The notes under the pieces: model-generated
What the model saw: the letters and a program-made list of their open reading frames with translations, nothing else
Told to the model about the DNA's origin: nothing
The model's database searches: none
Shown: one piece after another, positions 8,319 through 17,496 of the stretch
Layout of the letters: every line of letters begins with the position of its first letter
Numbering within the stretch: position 1 is the stretch's first letter
Program-made: the position numbers and the translations under genes
From: Actinomycetota bacterium
Lineage (GTDB): Bacteria > Actinomycetota > Acidimicrobiia > Acidimicrobiales > Ilumatobacteraceae
Assembly (NCBI GenBank): GCA_016871355.1
Contig: VFZC01000020.1
Span: 1-39,949, forward strand
Length of the DNA: 39,949 bases
Reading direction: 5' to 3'

Positions 8319-9180
8319 GATCGCGCAAACGGGCGGCCACGTCTTCGGGCACGACCGGATTGAAGTATTCGCCGGCACCGATTTCGGCGGCGGCGATGAA
8401 ACGCGGCAGTTGACGCTGACGCCACGGTGACACGATGTCGATGCTCAGCCACGCATCGCGCAGTGTGCCGTCGAACGGTCGCTGGTTGATCCACATCATG
8501 TAGGGAAGTGGTTCATCGAAGAGTCGATCGAGGCGATCGAAGACGTCGACCAACATCGCGGCCAAGTCGTCTCGTTGTCGGCTGTCGAGCGAAGGCAAGT
8601 CGCCGACTTGTGCGGTGGGTGCGATCGACAACGCGAGCGGGAACTCCGAGGCGAAGGGAACATCGCACACCCACGACGAGTTGGCGACGACGCGACGTTC
8701 GGGTGCCGTCGCGACGGGTCGCCAATCGGAAGCGAACAAACGGCGGGGTCGATCGGGCACGTGGTCGTAGGCGTAGATCTGGCCGTGCGGATGTGAGATG
8801 GTCGCGCCCACCGAGGCGCCGCGATTCTCGAACACCAGGACGAAGGCGACGTCGTCACGTCGTCCGAGGGCGGTGGTGCGCTCGGCCCAGAGGTCGACGA
8901 CTTTGCGCATACCAGCGGCTCCAAGTGAGGGGATGGTGGCGTCGTGGTCGGGGGAGTACAGGACGACTTCGCAGCGATCACCGGGCATGGCCGGCCAGCG
9001 GTTGGGGAACCAACGCACGTCGTACGGCTCGGGGGCTTCGAGTCCACCCGGACAAAAAGGACAACCCGCAACGTCGGTGTTTGTGGGCAGGTTGGGGCGG
9101 GTCTGGCGGTGGCCGACCACGTGGACGACGGTTCCGAGGAACGGATCGGTGCGCACGTCAGGTCCGGTCATCCCCGTCAT
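8308..9180 (-). CDS. galT: Galactose-1-phosphate uridylyltransferase
   Basis: 290 residues from ATG 9180 (a second ATG is at 9171). GalT exchanges UMP between UDP-glucose and galactose-1-phosphate in the Leloir pathway. The zinc-type motif CPFC (Cys40, Cys43) and the catalytic HPHGQIY (residues 130-136, nucleophile His132) are present, as are the C-terminal MMWINQRPF region and further metal-binding-type residues. The frame stays open upstream over the divergent GH36 gene, but the protein homology begins here. It is divergent from an alpha-galactosidase, so the two probably act together on galactosides. Confidence 0.92.
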   Translation of the reverse strand: MTGMTGPDVRTDPFLGTVVHVVGHRQTRPNLPTNTDVAGCPFCPGGLEAPEPYDVRWFPNRWPAMPGDRCEVVLYSPDHDATIPSLGAAGMRKVVDLWAERTTALGRRDDVAFVLVFENRGASVGATISHPHGQIYAYDHVPDRPRRLFASDWRPVATAPERRVVANSSWVCDVPFASEFPLALSIAPTAQVGDLPSLDSRQRDDLAAMLVDVFDRLDRLFDEPLPYMMWINQRPFDGTLRDAWLSIDIVSPWRQRQLPRFIAAAEIGAGEYFNPVVPEDVAARLRDLSR

Positions 9181-9195
9181 TCTGTCCGCCCCTGG

Positions 9196-9251
9196 TGCTC
9201 GTGGCGGCGCTTCACACGACGAATTCGCCGCCAGAAGCGCCAACACGAGCA
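9196..9251. promoter_or_regulatory. Nested inverted repeats between galT and the alpha-galactosidase
   Basis: The 117-bp divergent region holds two perfect 8-bp dyads, one inside the other: TGCTCGTG (9196-9203) with CACGAGCA (9244-9251), and TGGCGGCG (9202-9209) with CGCCGCCA (9226-9233). Placed between two galactose genes, they are candidates for a shared operator or for a leader hairpin. No regulator gene is adjacent. Confidence 0.4.
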
Positions 9252-9297
9252 GCGGGCTCGGTTGGGGAAGGGCCATCGGAGGAGATAGCCCGAAGGT

Positions 9298-11358
9298 GTG
9301 ATCGAGCACGTGCGCAACGCCACCACGAGCCTGGTGGTCGACTGCTCGTCGGGTGTTCCGGTCGTCCTCCATTGGGGTCGCCCCGTCGATTCGGTGTCGC
9401 CGTCGCCGATGAGGCCGGCACCACCCGGAACGATCGACGTGCTCGCTCCCATCAGTGTCGTGCCCATGCACGGCGACGGATTCCCCGGACGCCCCGGCCT
9501 GTCGGGGCATCGTCGCGGCGGGCGCGTGTGGGCGCCCCGCTTCTCGTACGAGTCGCATCGACGTGACACCGTCGCCGACGGCGAACGCCTCGTCGTTCGC
9601 GGTATCGATCACGTGGCCGAGCTCGCTCTCACGACAACCATCGTTCTCACGCACGGCGGCGCCTTCGTCGCGTCGGCGCTCGTGGAGAATCGCGGCGACT
9701 CTCCGTACATGCTCGACGCGTTCAGCCTGTCGGTGCCGCTTCCCGAAGGTGCGTCTGAACTCGGTGTGTTCTCGGGTCGTTGGTCGGACGAATTCCGCTT
9801 CGAGCGATTCGCGTGGCCCCGGGGCGCCTGGACGGCCGAAAATCGCTTGGGTCGCACATCGCACGAGCATCCACCCTTCGTGTTCGCGAGCGAGAGTCGG
9901 GCCGACGAATGGTCGGGTGACGTGTGGGGACTCCACCTCGCGTGGAGCGGAAACCACGTCACGTACGCGGAAAGATTGACCGATGATCGCCGGTACGTGC
10001 AGATGGGTGAGTTGTTCCATCCGGGCGAGATATGTGTGTATCCCGGAGAGTCGTTCACCACACCCGATCTCGTTGGTGTCCATTCATCGAGTGGCCTCAA
10101 CGCGGCCAGTTGGCAATTCCATCGAGAAGCGCGACGTCGACTGCCCCGCGATCTCGGGCCGCGTCCGGTGCACCTCAACACGTGGGAGGCGGTGTACTTC
10201 GATCATCGCGAAGACCGATTGGCGGCTCTCGCCGACGTGGCGGCGTCGCTGGGCATCGAGCGATTCGTCCTCGACGACGGTTGGTTCGGTTCGCGTCGAT
10301 CGAGTTCCTCGGGCCTGGGCGACTGGATCGTGTCGACCGATGTGTATCCGAACGGGCTGACACCACTCATCGATCACGTGCGCAGTCGAGGGATGGAGTT
10401 CGGAATCTGGGTCGAGCCCGAGATGGCCAACCCCGACTCCGATCTGCTGCGGGCACACCCGGAGTGGATCCTCGCGACCGAGGGATACGAACCCGTGTTG
10501 GGTCGCGAGCAAGTGGTGATCGACCTCACCCGAGCCGATGTTTTCGAACACGTGGCCGAGCGACTCGACGCGTTGTTGCGCGATCACGACATCGCCTACG
10601 TGAAGTGGGACATGAATCGCTGGCTCGTGCAGGGGAGTGGAGCCGATGGAAGGTCGGCCGCGCACGAGCAGACACTCGCCACGTACCGACTGCTCGACTG
10701 GCTGCGCGCTCGTCATCCGGAAGTCGAGTTCGAAGCCTGCGCATCAGGCGGTGGCCGTATCGATTTCGGTGTGATCACTCGGGTCGAACGTTTCTGGACG
10801 AGCGACAACAACGATGCGCTCGAGCGTCAACGCATTCAACGAGGTGCCTCGATGGTCATCCCGCCCGAGGTGATGGGCGCACACGTCGGTCCGTCGCCGT
10901 CACACAGTGCAGGGCGGCGCCATTCGATGAACTTCCGCGTGATCACGTCGATGTTCGGTCACATGGGAGTCGAAGCCGATGTCACCACCATGTCGAACGA
11001 CGAGCTCGACGAACTGCGCGCTGGCATCGACGCCTACAAGACCTGGCGACGCCTGCTGCATCACGGCGACACCGTTCGTTTCGACACCGATTCGACGATG
11101 GTGGTGCACGGTGTCTACGCAGCGAATCGTCGCGAGGCCTTGATCTCGGTGGCCCAGGTCGATTCACCCGACTCGCTGCGGCCCACCACGGTTCGACTGC
11201 CCGGGCTGATCGACGATTGCGTGTACACGGTCACCTCGTTGCTCGGGCGATCCATCGGCATGGCGCGCCTCTCCGGACGAGATCTGGCGACGATCGGGCT
11301 CCCGGTTCCGGTTCAGTGGCCCGACAGGGCCGTGCTGGTCCACCTGTCCGGCTCGTAG
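9298..11358 (+). CDS. Alpha-galactosidase, glycoside hydrolase family 36
   Basis: A 686-residue enzyme with the GH36 layout: an N-terminal beta-sandwich, a catalytic barrel starting near residue 290 (NTWEAVYFD, VLDDGWFGSR) and a C-terminal beta domain. The nucleophile is Asp438 in KWDMNR and the acid/base Asp503 in WTSDNND; CASGGGRIDFG between them is also typical. It releases alpha-linked galactose from oligosaccharides. I see no signal peptide, so it is probably cytoplasmic and needs imported substrate, but no sugar transporter is in the window. It starts at GTG; TAGCCC lies 6 nt upstream. Confidence 0.93.
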   Translation: MIEHVRNATTSLVVDCSSGVPVVLHWGRPVDSVSPSPMRPAPPGTIDVLAPISVVPMHGDGFPGRPGLSGHRRGGRVWAPRFSYESHRRDTVADGERLVVRGIDHVAELALTTTIVLTHGGAFVASALVENRGDSPYMLDAFSLSVPLPEGASELGVFSGRWSDEFRFERFAWPRGAWTAENRLGRTSHEHPPFVFASESRADEWSGDVWGLHLAWSGNHVTYAERLTDDRRYVQMGELFHPGEICVYPGESFTTPDLVGVHSSSGLNAASWQFHREARRRLPRDLGPRPVHLNTWEAVYFDHREDRLAALADVAASLGIERFVLDDGWFGSRRSSSSGLGDWIVSTDVYPNGLTPLIDHVRSRGMEFGIWVEPEMANPDSDLLRAHPEWILATEGYEPVLGREQVVIDLTRADVFEHVAERLDALLRDHDIAYVKWDMNRWLVQGSGADGRSAAHEQTLATYRLLDWLRARHPEVEFEACASGGGRIDFGVITRVERFWTSDNNDALERQRIQRGASMVIPPEVMGAHVGPSPSHSAGRRHSMNFRVITSMFGHMGVEADVTTMSNDELDELRAGIDAYKTWRRLLHHGDTVRFDTDSTMVVHGVYAANRREALISVAQVDSPDSLRPTTVRLPGLIDDCVYTVTSLLGRSIGMARLSGRDLATIGLPVPVQWPDRAVLVHLSGS

Positions 11359-11361
11359 AAT
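11356..11361 (+). promoter_or_regulatory. Candidate leaderless -10 (TAGAAT) for gatCAB
   Basis: TAGAAT overlaps the stop codon of the GH36 gene and ends 8 nt before the gatC GTG. That is the spacing expected if transcription starts at or next to the start codon. Confidence 0.5.
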
Positions 11362-11369
11362 TCATCCTC

Positions 11370-11684
11370 GTGCCCGTCACCCCCCAGGCTCGTATCTCTC
11401 CTGACGCCGTCGCCAAGGTGGCTCGACTCGCGCGACTCGACGTCACTGCGGCCGAGGTCGACCGGCTCACCAATCAGTTGGCCGGCATGCTCGAGCACTT
11501 CGCCGACATCGACGCTCTCGATCTGGCTGCAGTCGAACCGATGACACAGCCCTATCCGCTCGTGAACGTGTTCCGTGACGACGTGGTGAAGCCTGGTCTC
11601 GATCGCGACGAGGTTCTGGCCGTGGCGCCGGCGGCCGAAGACGGTCGTTTCCGGGTGCCCCCGATCATCGGACTCGAGGGCTGA
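11370..11684 (+). CDS. gatC: Asp/Glu-tRNA amidotransferase subunit C
   Basis: 104 residues from GTG 11370. GatC is the small scaffold subunit that holds GatA and GatB together. The N-terminal [19 protein letters not shown], the central [18 protein letters not shown] and the end [10 protein letters not shown] are all typical. The next gene starts 1 nt after the stop. The frame is open a long way upstream, but that part is the shadow of the alpha-galactosidase. Confidence 0.95.
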   Translation: MPVTPQARISPDAVAKVARLARLDVTAAEVDRLTNQLAGMLEHFADIDALDLAAVEPMTQPYPLVNVFRDDVVKPGLDRDEVLAVAPAAEDGRFRVPPIIGLEG

Positions 11685-11685
11685 C

Positions 11686-13125
11686 GTGACGGAACTGTCG
11701 AACGCCGTCGACATCGCCAACGCTGTCCGTCACGGATCGGTTTCGGCCGTCGCCGTTCTCGACGAGTACCTGGCCCGAATCGACGCGCGTGAGTCGTCGA
11801 TCCACGCGTTCAATCTCGTGACGCGTGAGCAGGCTCGCGCGATGGCGGCCAAGGTGGACGCCGATGTGAAGGCCGGGCGCGACCCGGGTCCGTTGGCCGG
11901 AGTTCCCATCGCACTGAAGGACAACATGTGCACGCGCGGTGTTCCCACCACGTGTTCGTCCCGCATCCTCGAAGGGTGGAAGCCGCCGTACGACGCCACC
12001 GTCGTCACACGCTTGGCCGAAGCCGGCGCCGTGTTCGTGGGCAAGACCAACCTCGACGAGTTCGCCATGGGATCGAGCACCGAGAACTCGGCTTTTGGTG
12101 TCACGTACAACCCGCACGACACCACACGCGTGTCGGGCGGTTCGAGCGGTGGCAGCGCCGCCGCCGTCGCGGCCGGTTTCGCCGCCGCCAGCCTCGGTAG
12201 CGACACTGGCGGTTCCATTCGTCAACCCGCCGCACTGTGCGGAGTGGTCGGTGTGAAGCCCACGTACGGCACCGTGAGCCGCTACGGGCTCGTGGCCTTC
12301 GCGAGCAGCCTCGACCAGATCGGTCCGTTCACGGTCGACGTGCGTGATGCCGCTGTTCTGCTCGAAGCGATGAGCGGACACGACCCACTCGACAGCACGT
12401 CGATTCCGCAGCCCGCGCTGTCGGTGCAGGGTTCACTCGATCGTGACGTGAAGGGCTTGCGCGTCGGCCGCATCACCGATCTCCCCGGCGGCAGCGATCC
12501 CGAGGTCGAAGCCCGACTGGCCGAATCGTTCGATGCGCTGGCAGCGGCCGGTGCCACCGTCGTCAACGTCGAACTGCCGTCGATGAAGTACGGCCTCACC
12601 GCCTACTACCTCATTGCTCCGGCCGAGGCGAGTAGCAACCTGGCCCGCTACGACGGTGTGCGCTACGGCCTTCGAGTTGATGCGGCCGACACCAACGCGA
12701 TGTACATGGCCACGCGCGCTGCCGGCTTCGGCGACGAAGTGAAGCGCCGCATCATGCTCGGCACCTACGCGTTGTCGGCCGGTTACTACGACGCGTACTA
12801 CGGCAAGGCTCTCAAAGTGCGCCGTCTGATCTCCGACGATTTCGCTCGTGCGTATCAGAAGGCTGATGTGATCCTCACGCCCACCTCGCCGATCGTCGCG
12901 TTCCCGGTGGGGGCCAAGGTCGACGATCCGTTGTCGATGTACTTGTGCGACGTCTTCACGATTCCCACCAATCTGGCTGGTCACCCGGCCATGAGTGTGC
13001 CGTTCGGAACGGGTGCTCACGGTCTGCCGGTTGGGGTGCAAGTGCTCGCGCCCACTCTCGGCGAGTCGGTCATGTTCCAGGTGGCAGCTCATCTCGAGCG
13101 TGTCGCACCGGGAGGTGCGAAGTGA
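11686..13125 (+). CDS. gatA: Asp/Glu-tRNA amidotransferase subunit A
   Basis: 479 residues from GTG. This is the amidase subunit that releases ammonia from glutamine for converting Glu-tRNA(Gln) or Asp-tRNA(Asn). The Lys-Ser-Ser triad is intact: Lys78 (IALKDNM), Ser153 (GGSSGGS) and Ser177 ([11 protein letters not shown]). It is middle gene of gatCAB; its stop overlaps the gatB GTG (GTGA). No glnS is in the window, so the indirect Gln-tRNA route is likely in use. Confidence 0.97.
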   Translation: MTELSNAVDIANAVRHGSVSAVAVLDEYLARIDARESSIHAFNLVTREQARAMAAKVDADVKAGRDPGPLAGVPIALKDNMCTRGVPTTCSSRILEGWKPPYDATVVTRLAEAGAVFVGKTNLDEFAMGSSTENSAFGVTYNPHDTTRVSGGSSGGSAAAVAAGFAAASLGSDTGGSIRQPAALCGVVGVKPTYGTVSRYGLVAFASSLDQIGPFTVDVRDAAVLLEAMSGHDPLDSTSIPQPALSVQGSLDRDVKGLRVGRITDLPGGSDPEVEARLAESFDALAAAGATVVNVELPSMKYGLTAYYLIAPAEASSNLARYDGVRYGLRVDAADTNAMYMATRAAGFGDEVKRRIMLGTYALSAGYYDAYYGKALKVRRLISDDFARAYQKADVILTPTSPIVAFPVGAKVDDPLSMYLCDVFTIPTNLAGHPAMSVPFGTGAHGLPVGVQVLAPTLGESVMFQVAAHLERVAPGGAK

Positions 13126-14558
13126 GCGACGTCTTCATGATCGACGGCTACGAGTTGGTCGTGGGCCTCGAGGTCCACGTCGAACTCGCCACGGTCACCA
13201 AGTTGTTCTCGGCCAGCGCCAATCGTTTCGGTGACGATCCGAACACCCACATCGACCCGGTGACGCTCGGCCTGCCCGGAGCACTCCCCGTGCTCAATCG
13301 CCAGGCGGTCGAACTCGCGATGCGCATCGGATTGGCCCTCAACTGCTCGGTGCAGGCCTGCACGTTCCACCGCAAGAACTACTTCTACCCCGACATGCCC
13401 AAGGCGTACCAGATCTCGCAGTACGACGTTCCGCTCAACATCGACGGCTGGCTCGAACTGCCCGGGGGTAAGCGCATCGGCATCGAGCGTGCGCACCTCG
13501 AAGAAGACACCGGCAAGAGCACGCACGTCGGCGGAACCGGCGGACGTATTCACGGCTCCGACTATTCGCTCATCGACTTCAATCGGGCCGGCGTTCCCCT
13601 CGTCGAGATCGTGGGTCGCCCCGACATCGCCACGCCCGATGAGGCCAAGCAGTACGTCACCGAACTGCGTCAGATCCTCGTGGCCATCGGTGCGTCCGAC
13701 GCCAAGATGGAAGAGGGCTCGATGCGCTGCGACGCCAACGTGAGTGTGCGCAGGCCCGGTGCCCCCCTCGGAACACGTTGCGAAATCAAGAACGTCAACT
13801 CGGTGCGTTCGCTCGGTCGTGCCATCGAATACGAGGCTCGTCGGCAGATCGCACTCATCGAAGGCGGCGAGAAGGTTCGACAGGAAACCCGTCACTGGGA
13901 CGAGAACGATGGCCGCACGCACACTCTGCGCACCAAGGAAGACGCCGACGACTACCGCTACTTCCTCGAACCCGATCTGGTGCCGTTGGCTCCCGAGGCG
14001 TCATGGATCGACGCGGTGCGCGCGGCTTTGCCGATGTTGCCGCGCGAACGTCGCGCACGTTTGTCGTCGGCCACGGGTGCACCATCCGATGGTGAAGCCG
14101 TCATGGTCGTGGTCGAACGCGGTCAGGACGACTACGTGCTCGCGGTGGCCGCGGCTGGTGCCGACGTGTCGCGCGCGCTCGTCCACGTGAAAGAGGCCTA
14201 CGCCGAGCAGGGCGCGACCCCCGCGATTCCCGCGGCCGATCTGGCGCGCATGATCGTGCTCGAGACCTCCGGCAAACTCACGTCCACTCAGGCCAAGACC
14301 GTTCTCGCCGAGATCGTGGCCAGCGGTGGTGGTGACGCCGAGAAGATCGCCGCCGCCAAGGGTTTCGAAGCCATGGACACCGGTGCGCTCGAAGCGATGG
14401 TCGACGACGTGATCGCCGCGCAGGCCGACGCGTGGGCCAAGTACTGCGCGGGTGAAGAGAAAGCCATGGGTGCACTCGTCGGTGCGATCATGAAAGCCAG
14501 CAAGGGCAAGGCCGACGGCAAGGCCGTCACCGCGTTGCTGCAGTCGAAGCGCGGCTGA
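13122..14558 (+). CDS. gatB: Asp/Glu-tRNA amidotransferase subunit B
   Basis: 478 residues from GTG 13122 (GTGA overlap with gatA). GatB binds the misacylated tRNA and phosphorylates it before amidation. Family motifs are present in order: [28 protein letters not shown], the active-site region [22 protein letters not shown] and KNVNSVR. The C-terminal YqeY-like tail (about residues 380-475) contacts tRNA. The open frame continues upstream into gatA, but the start chosen fits the family length. Confidence 0.97.
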   Translation: MSDVFMIDGYELVVGLEVHVELATVTKLFSASANRFGDDPNTHIDPVTLGLPGALPVLNRQAVELAMRIGLALNCSVQACTFHRKNYFYPDMPKAYQISQYDVPLNIDGWLELPGGKRIGIERAHLEEDTGKSTHVGGTGGRIHGSDYSLIDFNRAGVPLVEIVGRPDIATPDEAKQYVTELRQILVAIGASDAKMEEGSMRCDANVSVRRPGAPLGTRCEIKNVNSVRSLGRAIEYEARRQIALIEGGEKVRQETRHWDENDGRTHTLRTKEDADDYRYFLEPDLVPLAPEASWIDAVRAALPMLPRERRARLSSATGAPSDGEAVMVVVERGQDDYVLAVAAAGADVSRALVHVKEAYAEQGATPAIPAADLARMIVLETSGKLTSTQAKTVLAEIVASGGGDAEKIAAAKGFEAMDTGALEAMVDDVIAAQADAWAKYCAGEEKAMGALVGAIMKASKGKADGKAVTALLQSKRG

Positions 14559-14570
14559 ATCGCCGTATCG

Positions 14571-14584
14571 CGACGACCTCGTCG
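14571..14584. terminator. Short hairpin between convergent gatB and M20 hydrolase genes
   Basis: CGACGA and TCGTCG form a perfect 6-bp stem separated by two bases (in practice a 4-nt loop with a 5-bp stem). It lies 13 nt after the gatB stop. There is no clear T tract. Confidence 0.3.
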
Positions 14585-14585
14585 G

Positions 14586-15842
14586 TTACAGACTTCCGGT
14601 GCGAATCAGGTCGATCGTGCGTCGACAGGTACGGTCGAACGCATCGGCCGCCATCACGAGGTGATCGCGCGGCGTGTCTTCTTCGGGTGTGTGACTGAGG
14701 CCGTTGGTGGACGACGAGAAGATCATCACCGTCGGGATCGATCGGGCGGTCTCACTGGCGTCGTGCAGCGCGCCGCTCGGCAACTCGATGTCGTGACCTT
14801 CGACTTCGCGCACACTTTCACGAGCAGCATCGAGCAGAAGAGGATGGAACGGCATCGGCGGAATACGGAAGATGTGCTCCCACTCGACCGTGCAACCTTC
14901 GGCCGCCGCCGCTTCGTCGGCCGCCGCCTTGCTCTCGGCGAACATTGCGGCTAGTTCGCCAGCATCGATGTGGCGCATGTCGAGAGTGATGGTGGTTTCA
15001 CCAGCAACTGCAGTCACGACACCGGGTTTGCACGCGACCGCACCAACGGTCGTGACGCCGTCGTGACGGTCGCCGATCTCGGCCACCGCCAGCGCGAAAC
15101 GTGAGGCGGCTCGGAACGAGTCGCGACGCATCGGCATCGGCATGGTTCCGGCGTGAGCGGCTTGGCCGCGGAACACCAGACGCTCCCGCTCGATGCCCTT
15201 GGTGCCGGTGACCGTGCAGATTCCCTTGCCCATCGACTCGAGGATCGGACCCTGTTCGATGTGCACTTCCACGTAGGCCTTCACGTTCTCCTGACGGCGC
15301 TGTGCGCCATCGAGACGATCGATGTCGACACCGTGTTGTGGCAAGACGTCGACGAGACGATTGCCTTCTTTGTCGACGAGACCGGCCAAGATCTTCGGGT
15401 CGACCGTTCCCATGAACGCGGCCGAACCGAATAGTGACCGAGAGAAGCGGGCTCCTTCTTCGTCGGCCCAATCGACCAGTGCCACGGTGATGGGCGATGT
15501 GCCTTCAGCGGAGAGAGCGCGCAGCAATTCGAGGCCGGCCATCACGCCGAGCGCACCGTCGAGCCAGCCACCCTTCGGCACGCTGTCGAGGTGACTACCC
15601 ACCACGAGTGTGTCGGTGCTCTCGCCGCGCAAGTAGGCCCACAAGTTGCCGGCTTCGTCCACCTCGACGTGGACGGGGAGCGTGGCGAGATGTTCGCGCA
15701 GAAGGTTGCGGGCCTCGACCCATTCGGGTGTCCAGGCCAAGCGACGCGAGCCCGCTGGGCCGCCGGTGCGCGCGGCCAGGCCTTCGAGATCGGCGATGAC
15801 GCGCAGCGGATCGAAAGTCGACACGGAGGTATCGGATGCCAT
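14586..15842 (-). CDS. M20-family amidohydrolase (allantoate / N-carbamoyl-L-amino acid hydrolase type)
   Basis: A 418-residue metallohydrolase. Metal-ligand segments are GSHLDSVPKGGWLDGALGV (His84, Asp95), WADEEGARF (Glu128/129) and VEVHIEQGPIL (His194), with the last His in GLSHTPEEDTP. This pattern is characteristic of the AllC/hydantoinase-linked subfamily, which hydrolyses allantoate, ureidoglycolate-type compounds or N-carbamoyl amino acids. No allantoinase or hydantoinase gene is nearby, so the substrate stays open. The start is divergent from folB-folK with overlapping promoters, and TACCTT lies 6 nt before the ATG. Confidence 0.88.
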   Translation of the reverse strand: MASDTSVSTFDPLRVIADLEGLAARTGGPAGSRRLAWTPEWVEARNLLREHLATLPVHVEVDEAGNLWAYLRGESTDTLVVGSHLDSVPKGGWLDGALGVMAGLELLRALSAEGTSPITVALVDWADEEGARFSRSLFGSAAFMGTVDPKILAGLVDKEGNRLVDVLPQHGVDIDRLDGAQRRQENVKAYVEVHIEQGPILESMGKGICTVTGTKGIERERLVFRGQAAHAGTMPMPMRRDSFRAASRFALAVAEIGDRHDGVTTVGAVACKPGVVTAVAGETTITLDMRHIDAGELAAMFAESKAAADEAAAAEGCTVEWEHIFRIPPMPFHPLLLDAARESVREVEGHDIELPSGALHDASETARSIPTVMIFSSSTNGLSHTPEEDTPRDHLVMAADAFDRTCRRTIDLIRTGSL

Positions 15843-15848
15843 GTCTCA

Positions 15849-15858
15849 AAGGTACCGT
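15849..15858. promoter_or_regulatory. Overlapping opposite-strand -10 boxes
   Basis: TACCTT on the minus strand (15849-15854) is 6 nt from the M20 hydrolase ATG. TACCGT on the plus strand (15853-15858) is 7 nt from the folB-folK GTG at 15866. The two boxes share two bases around a GGTACC palindrome. Both look like leaderless promoters, and two polymerases could hardly occupy them together. Confidence 0.5.
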
Positions 15859-15865
15859 GTGCCCG

Positions 15866-16708
15866 GTGACGGATCACATCCTCATCAACGACCTACGGGT
15901 GATGGCGCTCATCGGCGTGCTCGAGCACGAACGCGAGGCGGTACAGCCGTTGCGTGTCGACATCGACATTCACGCCGATCTCACCGACGCCGGCCAGAGC
16001 GACGATCTCACCGAGACCGTTCATTACGGCGAAGTGTGCATGCAAGTGGCCGAAGTGGCGCGCAAGTCGAACGACTTGCTCCTCGAGCGTCTGGCGCAGC
16101 GCATGGCCGACATGGTGCTGTCGTTCGCACACGTGAACGCGGTCGATCTCACCCTGACGAAGTTGCGTCCGCCCATCCCCGAAGACGTCGGGTCATCGGC
16201 GGTGCGAATTCATCGCACGCGTGCATCGTCGGCGCCACTGACGGCCCACCGCGCGATCGTCGCGTTGGGAAGCAACTTGGGCGACCGCGAGTCGTATCTG
16301 CGGTTCGCGGTCGAGCGGCTCGGGTCGGCGGTGCGCAAGATGTCGCAGGTGTTCGAGACCGATCCGGTGGGTGGCCCCGAGAATCAGGGCGCCTATCTCA
16401 ACATGGTCGTGGAGATCGAAACCGAGATGGACCCATACGCAGTGTTGCGTTGGCTGCACCGGATCGAGGCCGACGCGGGTCGAGCCCGCACGATTCATTG
16501 GGGTCCGCGTACGCTCGATCTCGATCTGCTCTTCTTCGACGACGTGGTCATCAAGGGTGGCAACTTGGCGGTGCCGCATCCGCGGTACGCCGAGCGCCGG
16601 TTCGTCCTGGCGCCGTTGAGTGAAGTGGCGCCCGAGCGGTGTCCGCCCGGATGGGAAACATCGTTGCCCCCCGATGCCGTGTACCCGCGCGGCCCTCTCT
16701 CGTCGTAG
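15866..16708 (+). CDS. folKB: Bifunctional dihydroneopterin aldolase / HPPK (FolB-FolK fusion)
   Basis: 280 residues carrying two consecutive folate enzymes. Residues about 1-115 are FolB (dihydroneopterin aldolase): DHILINDLRVMALIGV, ETVHYGEVC, LLERLAQRMADMVL and the Lys of LTKLRPP. Residues about 123-270 are FolK (6-hydroxymethyl-dihydropterin pyrophosphokinase): IVALGSNLGDRESYL, GAYLNMVVEI, WGPRTLDLDLLFFDD and VPHPRYAERRFVLAPL. I chose GTG 15866 because it gives the usual FolB N-terminus and has TACCGT 7 nt upstream; GTG 15857 and ATG 15836 are also in frame. It is convergent with the FolP-like gene. Confidence 0.93.
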   Translation: MTDHILINDLRVMALIGVLEHEREAVQPLRVDIDIHADLTDAGQSDDLTETVHYGEVCMQVAEVARKSNDLLLERLAQRMADMVLSFAHVNAVDLTLTKLRPPIPEDVGSSAVRIHRTRASSAPLTAHRAIVALGSNLGDRESYLRFAVERLGSAVRKMSQVFETDPVGGPENQGAYLNMVVEIETEMDPYAVLRWLHRIEADAGRARTIHWGPRTLDLDLLFFDDVVIKGGNLAVPHPRYAERRFVLAPLSEVAPERCPPGWETSLPPDAVYPRGPLSS

Positions 16709-16717
16709 CGAGTCGGT

Positions 16718-17467
16718 TCACGACAACCCGAGTTGGGCCTCCACGCGCCTGATCTTCTCGGGGTAGTGCGCGCGGCCGTACTCGGGCCGCTGACGCAGAA
16801 CGATCTCGAGGAGCTCGTCGTGCTGCGCGGTTTCCTTCCACGGCAGCGCGATGTAGAGCGGCAGTCCGAACTGGCGTAGTTCGCCGAGATTCGAATACAC
16901 GCGCTTCTGGTAGACGAAGCGTTCTTCCCACGGCCAATTCGAGGGTGCGAATCCGGTGCCTGGATCGAGGATGCAGAGATCGCGGAGTCCGTATCGATCG
17001 GCGATTCGCAACTGTTCGTCGAAGAACGAAATCATCACACCGACCGGATCGTCCTTCACCAAGTGCATCTGTCGTGGGTTGGGGCCGGACAAGAACGGAA
17101 GCACGATCGGCACGCGGAAGTCGGCGGCCACCTGCCACATTTCGTCGGTCTGCATGCCATCGGCGGCGTTGATGACGGTGCATCCGTTCTCGAGAGCCAG
17201 CCGCGTGACCTCGGGCTTCCACGAATCGATGCTCAGCGGAACGCCGAACGCAGCCAGCGCACGAACGATGTCGCGAAGGCGCTCCCATTCGTCCTGCCAC
17301 GGCACCACGGTGGCCGCATCGGTGGAACCCTGACCACCGAGGTCGATGCCCTGACACCCGTGCGTCAGGAGATATTCACCGCGGCGAGTAGCCGACTCGG
17401 CGTCGGTGGCTATTGAATCGGTGTTGAGGGAGTCGGGAGACGCGTTCACGACGCCGTACAAGAACAT
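16718..17467 (-). CDS. Divergent dihydropteroate synthase-like (pterin-binding) protein
   Basis: A 249-residue TIM-barrel protein of the DHPS family in which most motifs are altered. YGVVNASPDSLN replaces the usual NVTPDSF-type start, DLGGQGST replaces DIGGEST, and SIDSWKPEV (Asp81), VINAADG (Asn100) and LDPGTGFA (Asp168) are recognisable. The conserved SRK loop is replaced by PLYIALPWKE, and the C-terminal part that normally carries the RxH motif is short and different. Pterin binding is plausible, but canonical FolP activity is doubtful. It is divergent from gpgS with 29 bp between starts and convergent with folB-folK. In Mycobacterium tuberculosis the DHPS paralogue folP2 (Rv1207) is also next to gpgS (Rv1208). 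Confidence 0.8.
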   Translation of the reverse strand: MFLYGVVNASPDSLNTDSIATDAESATRRGEYLLTHGCQGIDLGGQGSTDAATVVPWQDEWERLRDIVRALAAFGVPLSIDSWKPEVTRLALENGCTVINAADGMQTDEMWQVAADFRVPIVLPFLSGPNPRQMHLVKDDPVGVMISFFDEQLRIADRYGLRDLCILDPGTGFAPSNWPWEERFVYQKRVYSNLGELRQFGLPLYIALPWKETAQHDELLEIVLRQRPEYGRAHYPEKIRRVEAQLGLS

Positions 17468-17473
17468 GCCGTC

Positions 17474-17479
17474 AGGCTA
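17474..17479 (-). promoter_or_regulatory. Candidate leaderless -10 (TAGCCT) for the FolP-like gene
   Basis: Read on the minus strand, TAGCCT ends 6 nt before the ATG at 17467. Confidence 0.4.
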
Positions 17480-17496
17480 GGGCGGCTGAGGAGACG

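Noticed and set aside
10032-11369. Long plus-strand frame leading into gatC
   Set aside because: Arg/Ser-rich shadow of the alpha-galactosidase; only the part from 11370 is protein-like.
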